DNA of 13,314 nt. Source: Lachnoclostridium sp. UBA6558 (lineage in GTDB: Bacteria > Bacillota > Clostridia > Lachnospirales > Lachnospiraceae). The stretch lies in assembly GCA_002434335.1 (NCBI GenBank), contig DJJW01000095.1, positions 51,476-64,789 on the forward strand, written 5' to 3'. The position numbers were made by a program, and so were the translations under genes. Shown one piece after another: positions 8,224 through 13,314 of the stretch (position 1 is the stretch's first letter; each line of letters begins with the position of its first letter). A model generated the notes under the pieces. That model was not told the DNA's origin and ran no database searches. It was given only the letters and a program-made list of their open reading frames with translations.

Positions 8224-8535
8224 TTAGAATTGGAGATTCATAATCTCTTTATAAGCTTCTATTACCTTATTTCTCACCTGAACAGTGTACTGTAGTGACA
8301 GGTTTGCTTTTTCCTGTGCAACCTGAAGGTCATAAGTGTTATTAGACAGCCCTAATGCAAAGGAAACCTCAGCTTCTTTTGCAGCATTTGATAAATCGTT
8401 TGTTTCTTTTAACATAGAAAGAGCAGATTGGAATACACTATCAAACGCATCATTCCTTGTGGTCTTCTCCACCCCTGTATTATTAGCACTGTATGCATTT
8501 ATACCCGATATTCCATTAAGCAGTGTAATATCCAT
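8224..8535 (-). CDS. fliE: Flagellar hook-basal body protein FliE
   Basis: FliE is the small adaptor between the MS-ring/export gate and the proximal rod. The 103-residue product ends with the conserved FliE region: VAQEKANLSLQYTVQVRNK, then VIEAYKEIMNLQF, matching the family VRNK and AYxEIM motifs. The frame is open three bases further to a TTG at 8538. I prefer the ATG at 8533-8535, eight bases after a GGGGGG run (8544-8549), though TTG at five-base spacing cannot be excluded. It lies 16 bases after flgC and 24 bases before fliF, in the standard flgB-flgC-fliE-fliF order. Confidence 0.96.
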   Translation of the reverse strand: MDITLLNGISGINAYSANNTGVEKTTRNDAFDSVFQSALSMLKETNDLSNAAKEAEVSFALGLSNNTYDLQVAQEKANLSLQYTVQVRNKVIEAYKEIMNLQF

Positions 8536-8551
8536 CAATTAGTCCCCCCTG

Positions 8552-8992
8552 TTATTTTCCTACTTCCAATCCCTTTAATGCCATGCTTTTTATTGAGTTA
8601 AACGCTGTAACATTGGCATCATAAGCTCTGGATGCATCTATTAGATTTGCCATTTCAGTTACAGTATTAATATTTGGATAAGTTACATAACCCTCTTCAT
8701 CGGCATCCGGATGTGACGGATCATAAACAACATTCATTGGTGTTGTAGTATCCTCTTTCACCTCTGTAACCTTAACGCCATTTCCCATCGCTTCATTTAT
8801 CTTTCCCCCAAGAATTTTAGAAAAGGGACTTTGGTTACGTTCCTCAAATACTACTATCTTACGTCTTACCACATTTCCATTTTCATCTCTTGTGGTATTG
8901 ACATTAGCAATATTTTGCGATATGACATCCATCCGAAGTCTTTGTGCTGTCATACCACTGGCACTTATATTCATTGCATCAATAACTGACAT
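8552..8992 (-). CDS. flgC: Flagellar basal-body rod protein FlgC
   Basis: FlgC is a proximal rod subunit exported through the flagellar type III system. The 146-residue protein has the conserved N-terminal rod helix SASGMTAQRLRMDVISQNIA at about 11-30, followed by NVNTT, and the C-terminal rod helix MANLIDASRAYDANVTAFNS at about 113-132. The two helices would form the coiled-coil D0 domain typical of axial proteins. The length is typical. The AGGAGG ribosome binding site (9000-9005) overlaps the flgB stop codon, and the ATG follows after seven bases, so the two genes are probably translationally coupled. Confidence 0.96.
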   Translation of the reverse strand: MSVIDAMNISASGMTAQRLRMDVISQNIANVNTTRDENGNVVRRKIVVFEERNQSPFSKILGGKINEAMGNGVKVTEVKEDTTTPMNVVYDPSHPDADEEGYVTYPNINTVTEMANLIDASRAYDANVTAFNSIKSMALKGLEVGK

Positions 8993-9003
8993 TTAACTTC
9001 CTC

Positions 9004-9393
9004 CTAATTATTAGACAATGCTGTTCTTATTCTGCTAAATTCGTGTGACATAGCTTCAAGCATAGCACTATGGTTAATTTGATTCTCTGCTACATTAGCA
9101 GATTCCGTATCTATATCAACATTATTACCGTCCAGTCTGTAGCTTAAGGATGAATTATCCGTATAGACGGTTGGCTGTATTGATTTCAAGTCTACACCAG
9201 CAACTTTCTGGTCAAGATTACCAGGTCCCTGGAGCGCATTGGCTAAATAAGTCTGGAATTCGATATCCTGTCTTTTAAATCCTGGTGTACTGACATTGGA
9301 TAGATTATTAGCTAACAACTGGCCCCTTGTCCACATTGCATCCGCTGCCTTATTCAGTACGTTCACATAATTGAATAAATCTGAATTAATCAT
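9004..9393 (-). CDS. flgB: Flagellar basal-body rod protein FlgB
   Basis: FlgB is the most proximal rod subunit and the first gene of the flagellar operon here. The 129-residue product has the rod signature LLANNLSNVSTPGFKRQDIE at 27-46 and the C-terminal helix QINHSAMLEAMSHEFSRIRT at 105-124. The ATG at 9391-9393 is preceded by AAAGAGG (9399-9405) at five bases, and it aligns with the usual MINSDLFNYV-type start. The frame stays open 68 codons further upstream, but that part is Cys/Tyr/Phe-rich, lacks family similarity and overlaps the structured leader, so I treat it as untranslated. Two candidate promoters and a long leader lie upstream. Confidence 0.96.
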   Translation of the reverse strand: MINSDLFNYVNVLNKAADAMWTRGQLLANNLSNVSTPGFKRQDIEFQTYLANALQGPGNLDQKVAGVDLKSIQPTVYTDNSSLSYRLDGNNVDIDTESANVAENQINHSAMLEAMSHEFSRIRTALSNN

Positions 9394-9614
9394 ACTTACC
9401 TCTTTCCCGCTTATCAATTCTTCGACTTGATAATGTATGAAATAATAATACATTTCACACTTATTATTCAAGCAATACCGCAAGCCAGCTTGCGATTTGC
9501 AAGGGCATTGTGTGAAAACTCTGCGGAATAGCTTCAACAAACTCACACATCTCTCGTAACTAGCTTCAATTATAAATATATTACGACAAAAAAACAAGCT
9601 AATTTTTATAAATT
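9394..9614 (-). promoter_or_regulatory. Structured flgB mRNA leader with mutually exclusive stems
   Basis: About 220 bases separate the nearer candidate start site from the flgB ATG. In the minus-strand RNA, segment S1 TGTGTGAG (9549-9542) pairs with S2 TTCACACA (9516-9509). S2 can instead pair with S3: TTTCACAC (9517-9510) with GTGTGAAA (9460-9453). S3 can instead pair with S4: GTGTGAAAT (9460-9452) with ATTTCATAC (9443-9435), one G-U. Inside S2:S3 lie AATGC/GTATT (9509-9505 with 9478-9474) and the hairpin CGCAAG-CTGG-CTTGCG (9494-9479). A further hairpin, TTATCAA/TTGATAA (9433-9427 with 9417-9411), lies just before the ribosome binding site. By eye it does not match the c-di-GMP-I riboswitch core. 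The pairings are visible; the function is inference. Confidence 0.5.
9464..9550 (-). CDS. Possible 28-codon leader peptide upstream of flgB
   Basis: An ATG at 9548-9550 opens a 28-codon frame ending in TAA (9464-9466), in a different frame from flgB. The predicted peptide starts MCEFVEAIPQSF and ends QIASWLAVLLE, with four Leu codons (TTG, CTT, TTG, CTT) in the last 12 codons. It begins within pairing segment S1, covers S2 and the central hairpin, and stops three bases before S3. That is the layout expected of a leader peptide whose translation steers RNA folding. The evidence against is that the bases before the ATG (GTTACGAGAG) form only a weak ribosome binding site, and short frames arise by chance. 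I do not recognise the peptide. Confidence 0.2.
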   Translation of the reverse strand: MCEFVEAIPQSFHTMPLQIASWLAVLLE

Positions 9615-9620
9615 AGTACT

Positions 9621-9649
9621 ATTATATCATATATTGTAAATTATTCGAA
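9621..9649 (-). promoter_or_regulatory. Candidate sigma-A promoter P2 for the flagellar operon (extended -10)
   Basis: A perfect extended -10, TGATATAAT (9629-9621), lies 228 bases upstream of the flgB ATG. The hexamer 17 bases further upstream, TTCGAA (9649-9644), is a poor -35, which an extended -10 can compensate. The predicted start is near 9614. The -35 area overlaps a weak CodY-box-like sequence. Confidence 0.55.
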
Positions 9650-9664
9650 ATATAGCTCAAATGC

Positions 9665-9693
9665 ACTATTTATGCGGAAAAGCTTTTTGTCTA
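9665..9693 (-). promoter_or_regulatory. Candidate upstream sigma-A promoter P1 for the flagellar operon
   Basis: TAGACA (9693-9688) matches the -35 consensus at five of six positions. It is followed after 17 bases by AATAGT (9670-9665), four of six to the -10. The spacer contains the palindrome AAAAGCTTTT. The predicted start is near 9658. I found no convincing sigma-D (TAAA-N15-GCCGATAT-type) promoter in the region. Confidence 0.35.
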
Positions 9694-9724
9694 AATCCTA
9701 TGAATACTGTTAATTGCCACTCCT

Positions 9725-9739
9725 AATTTTCGACATTTT
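9725..9739. promoter_or_regulatory. Weak CodY-box-like sequence upstream of P1
   Basis: AATTTTCGACATTTT differs from the CodY consensus AATTTTCWGAAAATT at five positions but keeps one half-site (AATTTTC) intact. A second five-mismatch sequence, AATTATTCGAAATAT, overlaps the P2 -35 area. In such AT-rich DNA both may be chance. They are worth recording only because codY is adjacent and CodY represses fla/che in B. subtilis. Confidence 0.2.
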
Positions 9740-9760
9740 CGTATATATAGTAAATAAATT

Positions 9761-9808
9761 GCATAAAAAATGGATTTATAAATTGTATACAATTTATAAA
9801 TCCATTTT
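9761..9808 (-). terminator. Intrinsic terminator downstream of codY (perfect palindrome)
   Basis: A perfect 42-nt inverted repeat (9767-9787 with 9788-9808, centred on GTATAC) lies 47 bases after the codY stop. In the minus-strand transcript the hairpin leads straight into TTTTTT (9770-9765). The stem is long but AT-rich, with G/C only at TGGAT/ATCCA and near the apex. It separates codY transcription from the flagellar promoters. Confidence 0.8.
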
Positions 9809-9855
9809 ATTAATGTTCTAACTATTTTGTTAAAATAATGTAATATTTCAAAAAT

Positions 9856-10626
9856 TTACTTGTTCAGCTTTTTAAGCTCATCGAAAACAACATCATTAAG
9901 TACTTTGATATAAGTACCTTTCATACCGGAGGAACGAGATTCAATAACTCCTGCACTTTCAAATTTGCGAAGAGCATTCACGATCACCGATCTGGTTATA
10001 CCGACCCTGTCAGCAATCTTGCTGGCGACCAGAATACCTTCATTTCCTTCCAGTTCCTCAAAGATATGAATAATTGCTTCCAATTCAGAAAAGGACAATG
10101 TACTGATTGCCGATTTAACAATCTGGACCTTACGGTTCTCTTCCGCATTCTCTTCATTTACAGAACGCATCATTTCAAGTCCAACAACTGTGGTACCATA
10201 TTCGCTGAGAATAATATCATCCAGATCGTAAGGCTTTATGCTCTTATATAAAAACAATGTCCCAAGCCTCTCCCCTGCAATATCGATAGGAATGATAATC
10301 GCCTGGTAGCTAATATCTGTATCAAGTTCAAAGCCAAGTGTCAATAGATTAACATTCTCTTTGGTAGAAAGAATATTAAGCAGACGCTCATTTAACATCT
10401 GGTCGATATAACCACCTACTGCATCTTTAATCAATTCCTTGATTTCAACAATATCTTCTCTGTTTTTAATACCCAGAACTTTACCTTTTTTGCTGATTAC
10501 CAGAATATTGGATTCCAGAATCTCGCTCAACACTTCACAAATATCATTAAAAACTACCTTGTGAGAATTGTTATTGTGTAATAGCTTATTAATCTTTCTC
10601 GTCTTATCGAGCAACTGTACACTCAT
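9856..10626 (-). CDS. codY: GTP- and branched-chain-amino-acid-sensing global regulator CodY
   Basis: CodY represses many metabolic, competence and motility genes when GTP and branched-chain amino acids are plentiful. The 256-residue protein is close to the usual 259. It has the N-terminal GAF region (LLDKTRKINKLL at 5-16, ISKKGKVLGI at 44-53, IIPIDIAGERLGTLFLYKS at 111-129). The C-terminal winged helix-turn-helix ASKIADRVGITRSVIVNALR is at 201-220, with ESAGVIESRSSGMKGTYIKV following; this stretch is nearly identical to B. subtilis CodY. The frame is open 38 codons upstream to a TTG. I chose the ATG at 10624-10626 because GGGAGG (10634-10639) lies seven bases upstream and MSVQLLDKTRKIN aligns with other CodY starts. 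It has its own promoter and terminator and lies directly upstream of the flagellar operon. Confidence 0.98.
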   Translation of the reverse strand: MSVQLLDKTRKINKLLHNNNSHKVVFNDICEVLSEILESNILVISKKGKVLGIKNREDIVEIKELIKDAVGGYIDQMLNERLLNILSTKENVNLLTLGFELDTDISYQAIIIPIDIAGERLGTLFLYKSIKPYDLDDIILSEYGTTVVGLEMMRSVNEENAEENRKVQIVKSAISTLSFSELEAIIHIFEELEGNEGILVASKIADRVGITRSVIVNALRKFESAGVIESRSSGMKGTYIKVLNDVVFDELKKLNK

Positions 10627-10748
10627 GAAATAACCTCCCAGTACCCCCGCTTGTTTATCTGATTCTTCTAAATAACCAGTAATTAATTCGCTATAGTTAA
10701 GATACCGGTCATTTAAATCTTGGATACACGACAGCAACAAAACTGCCT

Positions 10749-10781
10749 TTATCAGAAACCAGAAGAATATTTCTGATAAGT
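10749..10781 (-). promoter_or_regulatory. Hairpin and CodY-box-like operator in the codY leader
   Basis: TTATCAGAAA and TTTCTGATAA (10749-10758 and 10770-10779) form a perfect 10-bp inverted repeat with an 11-base loop. One arm plus flanks, ATATTTCTGATAAGT (10767-10781), matches the CodY consensus AATTTTCWGAAAATT at 11 of 15 positions, including the central TTTCTGA. It would lie about 12-26 bases after the predicted start, a position suited to blocking transcription. No T-run follows, so it is not a terminator. CodY autoregulation is inference. Confidence 0.4.
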
Positions 10782-10799
10782 TGTATTAACATTAGATAA

Positions 10800-10828
10800 A
10801 TAGTATCATACCTTTTTCATAAAAACAA
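10800..10828 (-). promoter_or_regulatory. Candidate sigma-A promoter for codY
   Basis: TTGTTT (10828-10823), a 17-base spacer and an extended -10, TGATACTAT (10808-10800), lie about 170 bases upstream of the codY ATG, between the topA stop and codY. The predicted start is near 10793. I saw no clear intrinsic terminator after topA, so some codY transcription may also come from topA. Confidence 0.5.
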
Positions 10829-10888
10829 TAGTTATTTCTTCTTTTTGACGCACATTTTAATATAATATATCTGTTTTTCGTATATTTC

Positions 10889-12943
10889 TTATTTATTCAC
10901 AACAATACCGCCACATTTATCATCGAGGCATACCAAAGAATTACCTTTTTCAATAAGCACATTTCCACATTTAGGGCATTTTTGATTCGTAGGTTTCTGC
11001 CAAGACATAAATTCACATTCCGGATTATTCTCACACCCGTAGTACTTACGGCCTTTCTTTGTCTTTCGAATAACGACATCCTTACCACATAACGGGCAGG
11101 CTACACCAATTTTTTCAAGATAAGGTTTTGTATTCCTGCATTCAGGAAAACCTGGACATGCTAAGAATTTTCCGTGGGGACCATATTTGATAACCATGTT
11201 TCTTCCGCATTCTTCACAGATAATATCGGTCTTCTCATCTTCTATCTTGACTTCTTCCAAGCTATCTTTCGCTTTATTTACAGCTTCATCCAGATCAGGG
11301 TAGAAATTTCGTACAACAGTTTTCCAATAGACGCTGCCATCTTCGACTTTATCCAAAAGCGATTCCAAGTTAGCTGTAAAGTTCACATCAACAATTGTTG
11401 AAAAAGCTTCTTTCATAATATTGTTAACAACTTCACCAAGCTCTGTTACATAGAGATTCTTATTCTCCTTAACAATATACCTTCTCGCTAAAATGGTTGA
11501 AATAGTAGGTGAATAAGTACTTGGTCTTCCAATCCCCAATTCCTCCAGTGTCTTAACCAGGGAAGCCTCTGTATAGTGAGGAGGTGCCTGTGTAAAATGC
11601 TGAAAAGGATTGAACTCCAAGAGCTTCACTTTGGATTCTTCCGTAATATCTTTCAGCATGGCATGGCTTTCATTCTCTTCTTCTTCCGCATAAACGCTGA
11701 GATATCCGTCAAAGATCATTTTGGAAGCTGATGTACTGAATTTGTATCCCTTTGCATCTATTTTGACATTTATGGTCTCATATCTAGCCGGTGCCATTCG
11801 GCTGCCTACAAATCGTTTCCATATAAGCTGGTAAAGCCTGAATAAATCTCTGCTTAAGGATTCCTTCACAATTACCGGTGTTAAATCAGTATAGGTAGGT
11901 CTGATTGCTTCATGGGCATCCTGTATCTTCTTCCCGGTATTCTTTTTATCTTCTGCTTCGGTATTGTAGTTGCTGCCATAGTTCTTCTCAATGAATTCAC
12001 GGGCAAAGCTTTCCGCTTCTTCGGATATACGAACGGAATCTGTTCTTAAGTAGGTTATTAAACCAATGGTACCATGGCCTTTGATATCAATACCTTCATA
12101 AAGCTGCTGTGCCAGCCGCATGGTCTTAGAAGTTGAGAAATTCAAAATCTTTGCGGCTTCCTGCTGCAAAGTACTGGTAGTAAAGGGCAGAGGCGGTTTT
12201 TTCTGCCTTTCGCCTCTTTTAATTTCTGAAATCTTATAATCCGCTTTATCCAGGTCTTTTAATATTTTATTTAATTCCTCTTCTGATGCAATACTCTTTT
12301 TTTCCAGGGAGGAAGTAATTAGTTTGGCTGTTAGAGGTTTTTTCTCACCTTCTACCTGAAAGCTGCCTTCCAGTGACCAGTATTCTTCCGGTAAAAAAGC
12401 ATTGATCTCATCTTCCCTGTCACAAATTATGCGAAGGGCAACCGATTGAACACGCCCCGCGCTCAGACCTCTTTTTACTTTTGCCCAAAGGAGAGGACTT
12501 ATACTATAACCCACCATACGGTCAAGTATTCTTCTGGTCTGCTGAGAATCCACAAGATTCATATCAATATCTCTGGCCTGTTTAATTGAGGCTTTTACTG
12601 CATTCTTGGTTATTTCGTTAAAAGTAATCCTGCTGCAGGAACTATCTTCAAGCTTTAATGTCTTCGTAAGATGCCAGGAAATCGCCTCCCCTTCACGGTC
12701 AGGGTCAGTTGCAAGATAAATTTTATCTGCTTTTTTCACTTCTTTTCTGAGCTTTGCCAGAAGATCTCCTTTGCCTCTTATCGTAATATATTTCGGTTCA
12801 TAATCATTAGTAGTATCAATACCCAGCTGACTTTTTGGTAAGTCTCTAACATGTCCGTTTGAAGCCACCACTTCGTAGTTAGCACCTAAAAATTTTTTAA
12901 TCGTTTTAGCTTTTGCTGGTGATTCAACAATAACTAGATTCAT
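10889..12943 (-). CDS. topA: DNA topoisomerase I (type IA)
   Basis: TopA relaxes negative supercoils by cutting one strand through a tyrosine-DNA link, and is essential or nearly so. Numbering the 684-residue product from the chosen start, the Toprim domain has IVESPAKAKTI (E7) and the acidic triad in ATDPDREGEA (D80, D82, E84). The active-site tyrosine is Y298 in GLITYLRTDSVRIS. Three C-terminal four-cysteine zinc fingers lie at about 576-602, 616-643 and 656-676. The third, CPKCG...CLDDKCGG, is the shortest. The frame also permits a GTG at 12947-12949, but the ribosome binding site GGGGAG (12949-12954) overlaps that codon. The ATG at 12941-12943 sits five bases after it and gives MNLVIVESPAK. 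dprA lies upstream as in B. subtilis. Confidence 0.98.
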   Translation of the reverse strand: MNLVIVESPAKAKTIKKFLGANYEVVASNGHVRDLPKSQLGIDTTNDYEPKYITIRGKGDLLAKLRKEVKKADKIYLATDPDREGEAISWHLTKTLKLEDSSCSRITFNEITKNAVKASIKQARDIDMNLVDSQQTRRILDRMVGYSISPLLWAKVKRGLSAGRVQSVALRIICDREDEINAFLPEEYWSLEGSFQVEGEKKPLTAKLITSSLEKKSIASEEELNKILKDLDKADYKISEIKRGERQKKPPLPFTTSTLQQEAAKILNFSTSKTMRLAQQLYEGIDIKGHGTIGLITYLRTDSVRISEEAESFAREFIEKNYGSNYNTEAEDKKNTGKKIQDAHEAIRPTYTDLTPVIVKESLSRDLFRLYQLIWKRFVGSRMAPARYETINVKIDAKGYKFSTSASKMIFDGYLSVYAEEEENESHAMLKDITEESKVKLLEFNPFQHFTQAPPHYTEASLVKTLEELGIGRPSTYSPTISTILARRYIVKENKNLYVTELGEVVNNIMKEAFSTIVDVNFTANLESLLDKVEDGSVYWKTVVRNFYPDLDEAVNKAKDSLEEVKIEDEKTDIICEECGRNMVIKYGPHGKFLACPGFPECRNTKPYLEKIGVACPLCGKDVVIRKTKKGRKYYGCENNPECEFMSWQKPTNQKCPKCGNVLIEKGNSLVCLDDKCGGIVVNK

Positions 12944-12983
12944 GTGCACTCCCCTATCTGGTAAACTATTTCTATTTTCTTCA

Positions 12984-13010
12984 AAGGAGAGCAGGCAATA
13001 ACGCTCCCTT
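12984..13010 (-). other. Small imperfect hairpin between dprA and topA
   Basis: In the minus-strand transcript AAGGGAGC (13010-13003) can pair with GCTCTCCTT (12992-12984), with one bulged base and a 10-base loop. No T-run follows, so it is not a convincing terminator. It occupies most of the 69-base gap and may simply be chance. Confidence 0.25.
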
Positions 13011-13012
13011 CG

Positions 13013-13314
13013 TCAGATATCTGTTATATAATAATTTGCTCTTGTTTGTTTAATAAAATTCTTCCATTCCAACTGAAAAAGTATTTGCGCCAATTCTCCG
13101 ATAGCCAGGTCTGTTTCTGAGGCTATATCGTTCAGGTGTTTTGGGATACGGCTTAAACAAGCATACACTATTTTTTCCCCGTCTTCAAGTAATTTATCAT
13201 TTTTTTTCGTGAGTTTAGGTATATTTTTACAGAAATTCATGTAATCCTCCAGTATATCTTCAGGTTCCGTACATAATTTAGCCCCCATTTTAAGCAGATT
13301 GTTACATCCATTAC
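13013..13314 (-). CDS. dprA: DNA-processing protein DprA, C-terminal part only
   Basis: DprA (Smf) loads RecA on incoming single-stranded DNA during natural transformation and is widely kept even in species not known to be competent. Only the last 99 residues are visible; the frame is open through the right edge, so the 5' end lies outside. The visible part starts with NGCNNLLKMGAKLCTEPEDI, the end of the Rossmann-like DNA-binding fold (family pattern GxNxLIxxGAxLVxxxEDIL). It ends with the winged-helix domain containing HLNDIASETDLAIGELAQIL. An internal ATG at 13288 is not the start, because coding similarity continues upstream of it. The order dprA-topA matches B. subtilis, which supports the call. 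Confidence 0.9.
   Translation of the reverse strand, partial: NGCNNLLKMGAKLCTEPEDILEDYMNFCKNIPKLTKKNDKLLEDGEKIVYACLSRIPKHLNDIASETDLAIGELAQILFQLEWKNFIKQTRANYYITDI

Noticed and set aside
9394..9597. A 68-codon in-frame N-terminal extension of flgB
   Set aside because: It has no family similarity, has unusual Cys/Tyr/Phe-rich composition, and the internal ATG at 9393 has a good ribosome binding site and gives the normal FlgB length.
9394..9614. c-di-GMP riboswitch upstream of flgB, as known in some clostridia
   Set aside because: I could not find the conserved c-di-GMP-I core (GCAAACC-type loop and GACGCAAAGCC-type receptor) or a recognisable class II pseudoknot. A covariance-model search would settle it.
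9588..9616. Terminator-like hairpin CTAATTT/AAATTAG followed by seven T in the flgB leader
   Set aside because: The stem is 7 bp with a single G-C pair, four bases separate it from the T-run, and transcripts from P2 would start inside it. It is too weak to call a terminator or attenuator.
9394..9760. Sigma-D (FliA-type) promoter before flgB
   Set aside because: No TAAA with a GCCGATAT-like element at 14-16 bases was found; the best candidates have wrong spacing or a poor -10.
10627..10740. A 38-codon in-frame extension of codY beginning with TTG
   Set aside because: The ATG at 10626 has a strong GGGAGG seven bases upstream and matches known CodY N-termini. The extension has only a weak AAAGG before a rare start codon, so it is probably leader RNA.
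10829..10888. Intrinsic terminator after topA
   Set aside because: The stretch is AT-rich with no GC-containing stem leading into a T-run; only scattered A/T complementarity is visible.
1..13314. Mobile elements, CRISPR arrays, tRNA/rRNA genes or disrupted genes
   Set aside because: No transposase-like frame, terminal inverted repeats around genes, regularly spaced repeats, tRNA-like folds or frameshifted conserved genes were seen on either strand.

Overview
The window is AT-rich chromosomal DNA from a motile, low-GC Gram-positive bacterium. A CodY regulator, strong GGAGG-type ribosome binding sites and a Bacillus/Clostridium-type flagellar gene order all point to the Firmicutes. The protein sequences look most like Clostridia, probably Lachnospiraceae; that family call is inference from remembered sequences. 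Every gene I accept lies on the minus strand, so transcription runs from high to low coordinates.

Right part, in transcription order: the C-terminal end of dprA (13314-13013, cut by the window edge), topA (12943-10889) and codY (10626-9856). codY has its own extended -10 promoter and a leader with a 10-bp hairpin that overlaps a CodY-box-like sequence. A perfect 42-nt palindrome followed by a T-run (9761-9808) ends codY. Bacillus subtilis has four more genes (trmFO, xerC, clpQ, clpY) between topA and codY; they are absent here.

Middle: 462 bases without an established gene (9394-9855) separate codY from flgB. They hold the codY terminator, two candidate sigma-A promoters, and a roughly 220-nt flgB leader. 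In that leader four segments can pair in two mutually exclusive ways, and a 28-codon reading frame lies across them. I consider this leader the most interesting object in the window.

Left part: a tightly packed flagellar operon, flgB-flgC-fliE-fliF-fliG-fliH-fliI-fliJ-ylxF(motE-like)-fliK-flgD, with flgD running off the left edge. Gaps range from small overlaps to about 80 nt, and the order matches the start of the B. subtilis fla/che operon. The products build the flagellum from inside out: proximal rod (FlgB, FlgC) with the FliE adaptor, MS-ring (FliF), rotor/switch (FliG), export ATPase complex (FliH, FliI, FliJ), a membrane protein with a MotE-like domain, hook-length control (FliK) and the hook cap (FlgD). 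The nutrient-sensing repressor CodY sits directly upstream, and CodY is known to repress the fla/che operon in B. subtilis, so a regulatory link here is plausible but unproven. I saw no mobile elements, CRISPR arrays, tRNA or rRNA genes, and no broken genes.
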